Source: a virus. From it: DNA of 24,433 nt. The stretch's first letter is position 1; the number at the start of each line of letters is the position of its first letter. The translations under genes and the position numbers were made by a program. Location: the IMG/VR virus record IMGVR_UViG_3300025508_000147, positions 1 through 24,433 of that record; one strand, written 5' to 3'. Positions 4,645-14,498 of this stretch are shown here, piece after piece. The notes under the pieces were generated by a model, which ran no database searches, was not told where the DNA came from, and saw only the letters and a program-made list of their open reading frames with translations.

Positions 4645-6714
4645 CTATCTCCTATCTATAAAAATGCCTACAGGCTGTTGACCCATAATGCTATACAAAG
4701 TATCCATACTGTCAGATACCATATTACCATACCCTGCATTATCTCCTAGAGTTGCACTTGCATATATAGCAGTAGGTGCGTACCAGTTTGTTTGGTCTGT
4801 TATGTTAGCAGTGGTATAATCAGAGAAGTTGGGTACGTAGTTCATGTAGGCAATCAATGTAGATTGTCCTTGTGAATCATATTGTCCAGACTCCTCTTGT
4901 TGTGTTTGTGATGACTCTTGCTGTGCTCTTATGTTGTTAGCTACAATTTCTTCTGCTATCTGTTCTGCTTCAGATGATGTAACCATAGTGCTTGTAACAC
5001 TTTCTATTTGGTTATCCATAGTAGTAACTTGTACCTCAGCTATTACCATAGATGGTGTATTATCCATTGTAGGCATTGGTAGTATTTCTATAGATTGTAA
5101 AACGTTGTTTGTTTGTACTTGTGCAGAAGATATTTGAGCCGAAATACTAGGAGAATTAGACACTGAAGTAGCCCCTGAGCTGCTTGAAACAGCAGAAGTA
5201 GTAGTACTGGCAACACTAGAAGAGCCTGAGACACCATTATTTGTAGTGCTACCACCAGTAGATGACCCTGAAATACTAATACTTGTAGTACTATTAGCAA
5301 TAGAGTTGCTTACTATAGAGTCTGTAGAGTTAACTACAATTAAATTTCTACGCCTATTTCTTCGTTCAGATCGTTCAGGTTTATCTCCTGGCTCCTCAAC
5401 AAGTTCTTCGCTAATCTCCTCTTCCTCAAACTCTTCTTCATATTCTTCTTCAGACTCTTCTTCCGTTTCTCCAAGTTCTTCTGTCTCCTCGTTTTCTTCT
5501 ACTATCTCTTCTTCAAAGTCTTCAAACTGTTCTTCAAACTGTTCTCTATCCATTTCGTCTTCAAAATCAAAGTGTTCATCCATATGTTGAGCAAACTCTA
5601 CAAACTCTTCCTCGGTTAATCTTATCTCAGGTAGAGTATCTAAAGGTATCACATCTATTTCTAAATCAAAATCTATAAAAGTTAATGGTCCTTCTTCGTA
5701 ATCACCCAGAGTAGCATCCCCACTAAAAGGTATATCATCAATACTGAAATTGTCTTCATGTTCTATTACATCCCTGCTATCATATTCAATATAACTAACC
5801 CCACTAAAATCATCGTGGAAGTCACCAGTATCACTCCTGCCATCAGTAATCGTAGAAAAAACAAGTGTTCCTGTATAAATTTCTTCATCATTAAAACCAT
5901 AAAACTCCTCCTCATTATCGTAGCCTAACAACATAGCTTCAGATACACCTGAACCCTGCATATAGTATTCTTCGTCATCAAAAGTATCTTCAAAAGTATT
6001 TGTTAAATCATAGACACCACAAAGATCACTAAAGTCAGAATCTATTAAACATTGAGAAGATAAGTTAGTAAAAGATTCATCTATTGCTGTACTAATAGAC
6101 CAATCATCTGTTCTGTTAAACGTTGTTGAATTGTTGTCTTCATATCTCAGGTAAGTTACAGCTTCGTTATTGCCTTGTAAACCTATAGTTATGTCGTGGT
6201 TTGATACATTTATCTTATCATATCTAAACTCTATAGCATTTGTAGTTTCATACAAGATAGCTTCAAAAGAACTTAGATTGTTATTTCTATATTCATTAAC
6301 GTTATACCAACCTGCAACCCAATACCTAGAACCCACATCACCGTAAGTGCCTACGTAAGGGGAACCATTGTTATTGTTCTTGTCAATAAAATCAGACCAC
6401 AAAGCAAATATGGTAAAATCGAAACCAGACGCAGGTAAAGTTTCAGACAAATAGTTTCTTTGATTGTATACATTAAAGTTAGGATTAAAAGTTATAAAGC
6501 CATTCATAGCTACTTTAGCTTGACTATATGTATTACCATAGTAAGTAAAGTCAAAGCCTAAGTTTTGTGTAGGAGATAAAGCATCGTCTGCTAGGTTTAG
6601 GGCAGTACCAGTATTTTGTATATTAAGAAGGGGGTCAGTGCCTACAGTAAATGTAGGTGTGTTTGCGTATACGGTACTACCCAGTAGGAAGATTATTGTT
6701 AGGAGTTTGTACAT
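4645..6714 (-). CDS. Exported-type protein with nidogen-like domain and acidic block
   Basis: A 689-residue protein with a clear signal peptide (KLLTIIFLLGSTVYA, likely cut after A17). Residues about 30-190 look like a nidogen-type (NIDO) domain: FDFTYYGNTYSQAKVAMNGF, LPASGFDFTIFALWSDF, YWVAGWYNV, FEAILYETTNAIEFRY and ITIGLQG in family order. Residues 222 and 232 are a possible disulfide pair. An acidic region (about 240-441) culminates in a dense Glu block at 367-441. Then follow a basic patch (PERSERRNRRRN, 447-458), a Ser/Thr-rich stretch (462-535), a helix (580-600) and a C-terminal region containing YMNYVPNFSDY and MGQQPVGIFIDRR. The start overlaps the upstream gene by 16 nt and has only a weak ribosome site, so coupling is likely. 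It could be a surface or host-interaction protein released at lysis or a virion component; I cannot tell which. Confidence 0.65.
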   Translation of the reverse strand: MYKLLTIIFLLGSTVYANTPTFTVGTDPLLNIQNTGTALNLADDALSPTQNLGFDFTYYGNTYSQAKVAMNGFITFNPNFNVYNQRNYLSETLPASGFDFTIFALWSDFIDKNNNNGSPYVGTYGDVGSRYWVAGWYNVNEYRNNNLSSFEAILYETTNAIEFRYDKINVSNHDITIGLQGNNEAVTYLRYEDNNSTTFNRTDDWSISTAIDESFTNLSSQCLIDSDFSDLCGVYDLTNTFEDTFDDEEYYMQGSGVSEAMLLGYDNEEEFYGFNDEEIYTGTLVFSTITDGRSDTGDFHDDFSGVSYIEYDSRDVIEHEDNFSIDDIPFSGDATLGDYEEGPLTFIDFDLEIDVIPLDTLPEIRLTEEEFVEFAQHMDEHFDFEDEMDREQFEEQFEDFEEEIVEENEETEELGETEEESEEEYEEEFEEEEISEELVEEPGDKPERSERRNRRRNLIVVNSTDSIVSNSIANSTTSISISGSSTGGSTTNNGVSGSSSVASTTTSAVSSSSGATSVSNSPSISAQISSAQVQTNNVLQSIEILPMPTMDNTPSMVIAEVQVTTMDNQIESVTSTMVTSSEAEQIAEEIVANNIRAQQESSQTQQEESGQYDSQGQSTLIAYMNYVPNFSDYTTANITDQTNWYAPTAIYASATLGDNAGYGNMVSDSMDTLYSIMGQQPVGIFIDRR

Positions 6715-7736
6715 ATCTTATGCGTAGGATATTTTTTACAGAACTTTGGTTTAGTGTAGGCTTTAAATTCATGGGAAGCTTGTTCTTTCTTTACTTGATC
6801 CCAGTCTGGTCTGTCTTCTTGGTTTTCATTCCAAGCTACTTGTGCTTCTGCACCTATCAAACCATTGTAAGGACAAGGAGTGCCTGCCATTTTCATAGCT
6901 CTGTGCACTTTACCTGTGCTTTCGCCACATAACAAAGCAACTGCTGCTACTTTCATTCCCATATCGTAAAGACCTTTGCTGAGTTTTAAGGTTTCGCAGT
7001 TCTCATCTCGTACACTTCTACCTGTAGATATACCAAAGAACTGAGTTTGGACTGCCGAACTAGCTCCTGTGGTGCACAAGTCTTGACTATATGACATTAT
7101 GGAGGGGGCTATAGCGGATGGAGGAGCAGTTTTAATTCTTTGTGTTACCTTCTGCGTAGAGTCGTTTCTAGATACGCTTGTGTTATTATTATTAGAAGTA
7201 CTTGTATTAATATTAGTATTAGAGCTATTATTAGTGTTTTTAGTATCTATACTAGAAGTAGTATTACTAATATTAGTATTAGTGCTTTTATTAATATTAC
7301 TAGAAGTATTTGTATTGGTATTATTTGATGTGCTATTGTTAGTACTTAAATTTGTATTAGTATTAGTATTTGTGTTTGTACCTACAGAAGTAATGGTACT
7401 ATCATTAGTTACGTTTTGAGTTTGTGTTATATTTGATGTTACATTAGACGTACTATTAGTGGTATTTATATTAGTATTATTATTAGTATTGGTAGCATTT
7501 GTCGTTTGATTTATCGTAGTTGTATTTACGTTATTATTGTTATTAGTATTAATATTAGTATTTGTTGCAGTGCTGTTTACAGTATTGTTATTAGTATTAG
7601 TGTTGGTATTGTTTGAGGTCACGGTACTAGTGCTAGTAGTAGTGTTCGTTATGTTACTGTCCTCCGCTAGTAGCAAGCTGCTAACAGATATTAATGCTAC
7701 TCCTATGATAGCAAATTCTTGTAGGTTTTTAATCAC
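6699..7736 (-). CDS. Exported-type Asn/Thr-repeat protein with six-cysteine C-terminal domain
   Basis: A 345-residue protein. It starts with GTG (7736-7734), supported by AGGAG (7747-7743) 6 nt upstream. Residues 1-24 form a signal peptide (FAIIGVALISVSSLLLA). Residues about 27-195 are almost only Asn, Thr, Ser, Ile and Val (NTNTNTN-type runs). Residues 200-345 are a conserved-looking domain: APPSAIAPSIMSYSQDLC, FGISTGRSVRDENCETLKLSK, LYDMGMKVAAVALLC and AGTPCPYNGLIG, with cysteines at 221, 247, 270, 288, 333 and 342. I recall such 'PSIMSYSQDLC...GRSVRDENCE' domains in many marine phages, where they have no known function. Six cysteines plus a signal peptide suggest a disulfide-bonded product in the periplasm or outside the cell. 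The gene overlaps the nidogen-like gene, hinting at joint action. Confidence 0.65.
   Translation of the reverse strand: MIKNLQEFAIIGVALISVSSLLLAEDSNITNTTTSTSTVTSNNTNTNTNNNTVNSTATNTNINTNNNNNVNTTTINQTTNATNTNNNTNINTTNSTSNVTSNITQTQNVTNDSTITSVGTNTNTNTNTNLSTNNSTSNNTNTNTSSNINKSTNTNISNTTSSIDTKNTNNSSNTNINTSTSNNNNTSVSRNDSTQKVTQRIKTAPPSAIAPSIMSYSQDLCTTGASSAVQTQFFGISTGRSVRDENCETLKLSKGLYDMGMKVAAVALLCGESTGKVHRAMKMAGTPCPYNGLIGAEAQVAWNENQEDRPDWDQVKKEQASHEFKAYTKPKFCKKYPTHKICTNS
7154..7658 (-). repeat. In-frame AAT/ACT low-complexity tract
   Basis: About 500 bp made largely of alternating AAT and ACT codons (read on the plus strand as TTAGTATTAGTATT runs), encoding Asn-Thr repeats. Copies are imperfect, with interspersed Ser, Ile and Val codons. 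Gains or losses of multiples of 6 bp would keep the frame. Confidence 0.75.
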
Positions 7737-7759
7737 AACAATCTCCTATTGTAATTTAG

Positions 7760-10700
7760 TTAATTTAAATTTAAACTTTTCATCTGATCTTCAGTTGCAT
7801 TTCCTCGATCAATTCTTCTTTTTTTTGCTGCCAGACCTATTTCTCTTAACATTTCTTGTATAACTTTATCTCTTTGTTCATTATACTTTTTAATTTGTTC
7901 TGGGTCTGTTTCTTCTGGGTACAGCTCACTTGTGTTAGGTAGTAAATAAATTAAAGCACCTCTAAGTTTATTTGCCATACCAGGCTCAAGTTGACCTATA
8001 GGTTCTCCCCTAAATAATGATTCCATAGATTCTTTTATAGCAGGATCAGTTAACATCCTTACTTGGAAACGAGCATTTCTCATTTTAATTGCTTGGAAAC
8101 TTGCATACCCTAATGCGTAACTTCTACTTGTAATACGTTTCATATAGGTATTTAACCAACCTGTGATTTGTGCTGAAGTCCATTTTCTAGGTATGTTTAC
8201 AGGTCTTCTTCCATCGCTTGATCCTAAACGTGTATTTTCATCTAAAATATTTTTTTGAGTAGAAGATAACTCTTTAAGAACTCCAATATCATCTTTTAAA
8301 TAAGATACAGCTCCTTCTCCTGTTGTTAAGAACTCTATCAAGCTTGCATTTTCTAGTAAGGATTTATCTAAAGTTGCAGTCCAACCTTTTACTACATCTG
8401 TCCATTCTAGTTCTTTGTTATTTAATTGTTCTAAAATAGGTTCATCTTGAAAAGTTATAAAACCTTTTTTGTTCCATATTCCTGTTCCCCCAAATCTTTG
8501 AGGTACACCAAAACCTCTTCTTCCTACATCTACTTTACCAAAATCAAAACCAAATCTTTCTGAAATTTCTTTAGGAGTTGGAACACTTTTACCGTCTATT
8601 GTTGCAATACCTTCTTTAGGAGTTTTAAGAAGTTCGGCTACATTTGAATCACTTTTTTCTGCAGGTAACATAGCTATCTCTGAACCAAATACTAAATCGT
8701 TCATAAGAGTTTCTCTAAGTCCTGTAAGTAAACCTTGCTTTACTTCCGCTATATCTAAGCCAGAGTTTTCAACTATTGTATTAGCAGTTACATTCATACC
8801 CTCTATACTTTTACCAGCAAAATCTTTTATAAAAGGAACTATCCTTTCTTCACCGCCAGTTAAAGCAAACATAACTTTATCTAAATTAAGTTGAGAATTA
8901 ATAGAATCTTCCATGTCTTTTATTGCTTTTGCTTGTTTATTAGTAGAGTCAAGACCCAACTCTATTTTTACTAGCTGGCTATCATTTACAAGTTTGTCTG
9001 CTTGACCTCCAAGACCACTAATTTTTTCTACGTCTTTACCTATTCTATCAGTAATTACTTCTCCTTGAGAGTTTACTTTAACATTAGAATTAAACATACT
9101 TTTTAAAAGAACAGGTAATTGTTGTAGTTCAGTACTATTAAATCTATTGTTATCTAAAGCGTAAGCAAAACCTTCTGCTATTATTTTTTTATATGAAGGA
9201 CCAAAATACATAAAAGCATTTTTAGCAGCTTCTTCAGGACTCTTTATACCAAATCTAATAAATTCTTCTATTACATTAAAGTCAGCTAATTCAAATTTAC
9301 CACCAGGTTGTTTTGCTCTTAACTGAGCTCCAAAGTCATTAAACCAAACATCAGCGTATGCTTTAAATGTTTCGTTTGCTTTTTGGTAACCAGGAAGTTG
9401 ATTTAATACATTAGTCATATCAGTTAGTGTTGCGTCTAAACCTGAACCTTTAGCATCAACACCTAAATTAGATACTTTATTTTTTATAATACTTCTAGCT
9501 AATACTAAATCATCCACAGTAACAGAGTTAGGAATATATGTGGGGTCTTTTATACCTTGGTTTTTTTCAAATATTCCTGCTTCTTTTAATCCTCTTATTA
9601 ATGAATCTTTTACTCTTCTGCCTTCACCTGTAGCACCATCTAATGTTATCTCACCATTTTCTCTTAAAATAACACCTGATGCTATTTCGTATTCATTTAA
9701 AGTTTCTCTTAAATTTTTATCTTCAGTTATAACTTGTGATGGATTATCTTTTCTAAATTGTATATTTTCAACAGCCTGCACTTCTGCAACAGCTTCATTA
9801 AATGTAGAAAAATCATCAGGAAATTTTGTTGTATCTTTTACAAAACCCATATCTCCTCCATATCTACCTATTTGAAACATTGGCGTTGAACCAAAAATAA
9901 CATAAGTGTTTCCTGTTACTGGTCCTACTGCTTCTTGAAACACTTCAGTTGAGTCCGTAGGCACAAAATCTACTTTAGGAGCTTGTTCAGAAGTTTCTGT
10001 TTTTCTAACTACATCATACGCTTTTTTGATAATACCATTTTCACCAAAAATTTCATCATACCTAGAATCTGCAATAGCTCTAGCCTTGTTGCCTGATTCT
10101 GTATAACCTTCTATAGTACCTCTAGTTTCACCAGTAAGCGATGAAAAGTTTTCTTCGTAAGCTATTAAACTTCTTGGTTTATCAAATCCAGATTCATCTA
10201 GTTTAAGAGATATAGTAGATAAATTTAAATTATTTTCAGCTCCTTGTTGAATAGCTTTTAATTGAGCACCTGCATTAGCTAGATTTTCTTTATATGTTGT
10301 AAAAGATTTTTGTTGTGTTGCTATAGCTTCTTGTGCACCATCTAAAAATATTCTTAAAGGGTCTTGTGCTGGCATATCATTTAGATTTCTACCTAAAGAA
10401 TTTACTATAGTTACAAGTGCATTATTAGTAGTCACTAGTGCTTGCTCTTCCATAGCAGACATTATTTCTAAATCATTATATAATATAGTATCTATTTTAT
10501 TTCCAAGAGGACCTAAATCTCCAGCCTCTGTTATTAATCTTCTATAACCTGAAGCCATAACTAAATTTGTATGTTTATCAAAGTAAGCGTACATACCAGT
10601 AATATCAGAGGGTTCTATTATTCCCTTATACCTTGGTTGTATTTCTCCTTTATTATTTACAAAGGTAGACATAATTCTATCTTGCGTTTGTATTGAAGTT

Positions 10701-12532
10701 TTAGTCCATTCTATAGCCGATTGAGCTAAAGGACTGCTTTTCTGAGACATCTCATCATACAACATAAACATTTCTTGATTTGCTCTTGCTGTCTTAACAT
10801 CTAAATTTAACAAATCCATTTTATTATTAAAGGAATTAATTGCTTGTCTATCTACAGGGTCTTTATACATAGCTTCTACTCTTCTTTTATCTGTAAGCCT
10901 ACCAGACACCCATTCATTATATAAATAATCTTCTGGTCCAAGTTGCATACGTCTTGCTTGGTCTATTATTACAGGACCTTTTTCTCCAAATAATTGTGCA
11001 TTTTCCATATTAAATTTATTAATGCCTTTATCTATAGATTGTATTTGTTCTGGAGTTACTCTGTTTGATTTTAATAAAAACTTAGTAGAAGCTTCTTGTA
11101 TAGTCATTTTTTCTCTAAAAGGATTAAAACCAAAACCCTTTCTAGTACCAAGTACCTGACCTCTTGCTATTGCATTTAATTGTTGTTGAGCATGAAAAGC
11201 AGGTACTCTACCTATAGTATTACTAGTAGCCCAGCCTCCTGCTCCAGCAATAACAGGAGCTGCTACATAGCCTATAGGAACATCAAATTCAAATCCAGGA
11301 ATCCATTTTGTAGGTATGGTTTTAGAACTAAACTTACCTTCAAATAACCCTTGTTCAACTCCAAAAACCCAAGCTAGTGTTGAATTAGCCATATCAAATT
11401 GTTTTCTCAGTTGTTGTCCTCTAAGAGTGTCTGAAGCAAATTCCATATTATTTTTAGCGTTTCTTCCTTTAAGATATTTTAATGTACCTTTAATTTTGCC
11501 AAGCTCTCTTAGTTGATCTTTAAATGATTTATTCCATATCTTTTCAAACTTAGATAAAACTTCTGGGTTGTCTGCTATGTATTTTCCGTATGTTTTTTTA
11601 GCTTGTTTAATACCTTTACTAATACCAAAGAAATCTCTAACTGTTTCTGCACCTCTTCTAAAATTACCATTAGCCATTAAGCGACTTGTGTATGTTTGTT
11701 CTACAGCTTTTAATGCAGAGCCAGATATAGATTCATGTATTTGAGTCCAGTTTTTTCCTAGGTAGTCATTAAGGCTTCCATCAAAACCTGCTAAAGAAGG
11801 TATAGTTGCATCTGTAAAAGGTAAGTCTAATTCAAATTTTCTATCCATTTGAGGGAGCTTATCTATTCTAGTTTGTTCTGCATACTCTGCAGGAAAAAAT
11901 TGAGAGGTTACAGCGTTTTCTACAGTATTAACTAAAAGGTGATTTACCAGTCTAGGACCTATTCCTAGTGCTAAATCTGCAGTAAATATTGCAAAGTTAG
12001 GAACAAACTCTGTAGCATATTTTATAGTATCAGCAAGTACATCATCGGTTTGCCCTAAAATAGATGTCATTCCATAAAGTAAATTTTCTCTTTTATCAGA
12101 ATTATATTTTTCAGATACATATTTATGTCTTTTTGCCCACCAAGCTCTATCTTTTTCATCTAAATCTAAATTGTTCATGTTTACTCTTGCTTGATCAATA
12201 CTATATCTAAAATCTTTATCTAGTTTATCATAAATACCATCATAATCATATTGCTTAAAAGCTATTCTTCCTTGTTCATCATCATCTTCTGTTTGTGCCG
12301 CAGCATCGCCTAGACCTTGCCAAGTTTTATAATTTGTAACAAAAGGGTTTATATTTTTATTTAAAAACGCATTGCTTACTATATTATAATCATTATCATT
12401 GTAAAATAAATCTAAATCTTTTGTTTGGGTAGGCGGAATCATTACTTCATCGTCAAAAGCAATGTTGTCTAATTCTGAATTTATTGCTTGTTCAAATATA
12501 GTTCTAGATGATTTGTTGTAGTATGCTGACAT
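7760..12532 (-). CDS. Very large probable internal virion (DNA ejection) protein
   Basis: A 1590-residue protein with ATG at 12532 and AAGGA about 6-7 nt upstream. I see no transglycosylase or peptidase signature, so the call rests on size, composition and place: a giant, mostly helical, charged protein encoded after other virion genes, as with T7 gp16 or its marine counterparts. Residues about 174-202 (FVPNFAIFTADLALGIGP..VNHLL) and 417-435 (DVPIGYVAAPVIAGAGGWA) are hydrophobic and Gly/Ala-rich and could insert into a membrane. The middle has a conserved-looking patch, LPGYQKANETFKAYADVWF, of the sort shared by large phage ejection proteins. The C terminus is lysine/arginine-rich (AAKKRRIDRG). 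It may form part of the channel through which DNA enters the host. Alternative: a tape-measure-like or scaffold protein. Confidence 0.55.
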   Translation of the reverse strand: MSAYYNKSSRTIFEQAINSELDNIAFDDEVMIPPTQTKDLDLFYNDNDYNIVSNAFLNKNINPFVTNYKTWQGLGDAAAQTEDDDEQGRIAFKQYDYDGIYDKLDKDFRYSIDQARVNMNNLDLDEKDRAWWAKRHKYVSEKYNSDKRENLLYGMTSILGQTDDVLADTIKYATEFVPNFAIFTADLALGIGPRLVNHLLVNTVENAVTSQFFPAEYAEQTRIDKLPQMDRKFELDLPFTDATIPSLAGFDGSLNDYLGKNWTQIHESISGSALKAVEQTYTSRLMANGNFRRGAETVRDFFGISKGIKQAKKTYGKYIADNPEVLSKFEKIWNKSFKDQLRELGKIKGTLKYLKGRNAKNNMEFASDTLRGQQLRKQFDMANSTLAWVFGVEQGLFEGKFSSKTIPTKWIPGFEFDVPIGYVAAPVIAGAGGWATSNTIGRVPAFHAQQQLNAIARGQVLGTRKGFGFNPFREKMTIQEASTKFLLKSNRVTPEQIQSIDKGINKFNMENAQLFGEKGPVIIDQARRMQLGPEDYLYNEWVSGRLTDKRRVEAMYKDPVDRQAINSFNNKMDLLNLDVKTARANQEMFMLYDEMSQKSSPLAQSAIEWTKTSIQTQDRIMSTFVNNKGEIQPRYKGIIEPSDITGMYAYFDKHTNLVMASGYRRLITEAGDLGPLGNKIDTILYNDLEIMSAMEEQALVTTNNALVTIVNSLGRNLNDMPAQDPLRIFLDGAQEAIATQQKSFTTYKENLANAGAQLKAIQQGAENNLNLSTISLKLDESGFDKPRSLIAYEENFSSLTGETRGTIEGYTESGNKARAIADSRYDEIFGENGIIKKAYDVVRKTETSEQAPKVDFVPTDSTEVFQEAVGPVTGNTYVIFGSTPMFQIGRYGGDMGFVKDTTKFPDDFSTFNEAVAEVQAVENIQFRKDNPSQVITEDKNLRETLNEYEIASGVILRENGEITLDGATGEGRRVKDSLIRGLKEAGIFEKNQGIKDPTYIPNSVTVDDLVLARSIIKNKVSNLGVDAKGSGLDATLTDMTNVLNQLPGYQKANETFKAYADVWFNDFGAQLRAKQPGGKFELADFNVIEEFIRFGIKSPEEAAKNAFMYFGPSYKKIIAEGFAYALDNNRFNSTELQQLPVLLKSMFNSNVKVNSQGEVITDRIGKDVEKISGLGGQADKLVNDSQLVKIELGLDSTNKQAKAIKDMEDSINSQLNLDKVMFALTGGEERIVPFIKDFAGKSIEGMNVTANTIVENSGLDIAEVKQGLLTGLRETLMNDLVFGSEIAMLPAEKSDSNVAELLKTPKEGIATIDGKSVPTPKEISERFGFDFGKVDVGRRGFGVPQRFGGTGIWNKKGFITFQDEPILEQLNNKELEWTDVVKGWTATLDKSLLENASLIEFLTTGEGAVSYLKDDIGVLKELSSTQKNILDENTRLGSSDGRRPVNIPRKWTSAQITGWLNTYMKRITSRSYALGYASFQAIKMRNARFQVRMLTDPAIKESMESLFRGEPIGQLEPGMANKLRGALIYLLPNTSELYPEETDPEQIKKYNEQRDKVIQEMLREIGLAAKKRRIDRGNATEDQMKSLNLN

Positions 12533-12550
12533 AAAATTTCCTTTTATTAA

Positions 12551-14497
12551 TTATGGAGTTAATGCACTTACGTTTGCGTTAACATTAAAATCCCCATCGT
12601 ATAATCTATTTGTTCTACCTCTATAAGCACGCTTAACTGACTTTGCCCATGTTTTACTTTTTTGTTCACCATTAGGTCTTGTTATTAAATAGTTTATTGC
12701 ACTGTAAGGTGATGCGTAATTACCTGCTTGCTCAAACCCAGAATCAAAAGACTCTCTACTTAAAATTAAAGGTATGATACCGTTTCTTAATTCCCCTCTT
12801 TTAGGTTGTATATTATATCCTTGCTCGTTGTTTAACATATGAAAAGACATAGATTTAGAAATAGTGCCTTGATAATATTGCATAAGACCTAACATTCTAT
12901 TTTCTAAACTATCAAAACCTCCACCAACTATAGCAGATTTAGAATTATCATAATCTTCATTAGATACTCTAGCAGATAAGCTAGTACCACCTTGCGTAGT
13001 AAGAGCTACATTGTAAGCTAAAAGAGTAAATATTTGTTCTAATAATGTTGTTGCCCTAGCACTATCACTAAAAAATTTATCTCTTTCTTCAGCACCCATG
13101 CTTACGTAACTAGATATACCAGCGTTTGCAGCTCTAATTTCTTCTTTTCTAGTATCGTCTAAACCATTCCATGTTTGATCTAGAGTACCACTAATAAGGG
13201 CGTCAAAGCCTCTAAAAAATTGTGCAACTTGAGAATTTTTTTCTATAAAAACATCGTTTAAAAATTTAACAGTATTACCAGCAATAGATGCAGGATCAAT
13301 ACCATCTACACTTATATCACTAAATATATCTAAGGCTAAAAATATATTATCTTCTGCCCCATCCTGAGCTTCTGCTATAGCAGTTAGATCGTTAAATATA
13401 TTACCTTTAGCAGTGTTATATTCAGAGTCGTCAAGTATTCTAAATCTACCACCTCTAAAAGTATTAACATTCATAGCTGCGTATATATTTTTAGACCAAT
13501 CTCTTTGATTCCATCCTGTGTTTATATATCTTGTTTCATATTTACCTTTACCGTCTTCTCCCATAACAAATACTTCTAACTTTAATCCTTGACCTTCGTT
13601 TTCTTTAGTATCAGGGTTATCTTGTACGGCAGGAGTAAAAAAGAAGTTATCCCAATCCCTATAAATAAAAGGCAAATCTTTAGGGTTTGCAGGGTTTCTA
13701 GTAAACAAATCATTTATTGATACCGTAAGAAATTCTGAAGTAGGTACACCTAATTTATTATCAAGAATATGTACACCCTCTGCATTTGTTACGCTTCTAT
13801 TAGGAGAATTTGGATGCAGTAATTGACTGTTTGTGTGCAAGAACGTATTATCTGGCGTTATATCTCCACTCATATTTTCATTAGTTCTTTCAATATTATA
13901 TGTACCATCTGGAGTTGGAGTAACACGTAATACTTTTACACCCATATCTTTTATGTCGTCTTCATTATAGCCTTGAATTTTTGTGTTTACTTGATTAAAA
14001 AAGTCATAATGAGGATGATCTTGTGAAACCGAAACATTAACCCCTATGGGTTCTCCTTTATTATCAGGACCCCAATTTTGAGAAGCGTTTAATCTGTAGC
14101 CATACATTTGACTAATTATATCAGAACCATAAACTCCTTGAGATTCAGCAGCAGCTTTAAATAATTCATTTTTTTTATCAGTATCTAGTTTAGATAGTAC
14201 ATTATCAATTTCACCTACAGTTAATTTTGTATTTGAACCAAAATTTTCTCTAGTAGGAAAACTAACACTTGTGCCATCATCAAATTCTACATTAAAAAGT
14301 TTTTTTGGTTTAAAACCTGCTGTTACTCCTGCTCTCCTGTCAAATTCGCCTTCTTCATATTCTCTTTTATTTTCTAATGCTTTTCTATCCAGTATACCTT
14401 TTTGACCTAAAGCAAGAGCCTCTGCTTCAACTTTCTTTCTTAACATTTCATCTTGGTTGTAGCCTTTCATCATGCCACCTAGTATTGATATAACCAT
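12551..14497 (-). CDS. Virion-associated protein, possibly internal
   Basis: A 648-residue protein of unknown family, with ATG at 14497 and GGGAG a few nt upstream, one base after the stop of the preceding gene. The first 60 residues have a glycine-rich start (MVISILGGMMKG) and a long charged helix with heptad character (MLRKKVEAEALALGQKGILDRKALENKR is interrupted only by single residues). The remainder mixes beta-like and helical parts, for example VKVLRVTPTPDGTYNIERT and WNQRDWSKNIYAAMNVNTF. No membrane span or signal peptide is present. It is encoded just before the giant internal-virion candidate, the place where T7-like phages encode gp14/gp15, so a partner in the ejection complex is plausible. 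Nothing in the residues proves it. Confidence 0.5.
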   Translation of the reverse strand: MVISILGGMMKGYNQDEMLRKKVEAEALALGQKGILDRKALENKREYEEGEFDRRAGVTAGFKPKKLFNVEFDDGTSVSFPTRENFGSNTKLTVGEIDNVLSKLDTDKKNELFKAAAESQGVYGSDIISQMYGYRLNASQNWGPDNKGEPIGVNVSVSQDHPHYDFFNQVNTKIQGYNEDDIKDMGVKVLRVTPTPDGTYNIERTNENMSGDITPDNTFLHTNSQLLHPNSPNRSVTNAEGVHILDNKLGVPTSEFLTVSINDLFTRNPANPKDLPFIYRDWDNFFFTPAVQDNPDTKENEGQGLKLEVFVMGEDGKGKYETRYINTGWNQRDWSKNIYAAMNVNTFRGGRFRILDDSEYNTAKGNIFNDLTAIAEAQDGAEDNIFLALDIFSDISVDGIDPASIAGNTVKFLNDVFIEKNSQVAQFFRGFDALISGTLDQTWNGLDDTRKEEIRAANAGISSYVSMGAEERDKFFSDSARATTLLEQIFTLLAYNVALTTQGGTSLSARVSNEDYDNSKSAIVGGGFDSLENRMLGLMQYYQGTISKSMSFHMLNNEQGYNIQPKRGELRNGIIPLILSRESFDSGFEQAGNYASPYSAINYLITRPNGEQKSKTWAKSVKRAYRGRTNRLYDGDFNVNANVSALTP

Positions 14498-14498
14498 G

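Noticed and set aside
5246-5590. Plus-strand Ser-rich frame
   Set aside because: It is the complement of the Glu codons in the acidic block of the nidogen-like gene; this is a composition artefact.
7099-7419. Plus-strand frame rich in Leu/Val, looking like a membrane protein
   Set aside because: It is the reverse reading of the AAT/ACT tract, which automatically yields Leu/Val/Ile runs; there is no ribosome site or promoter.
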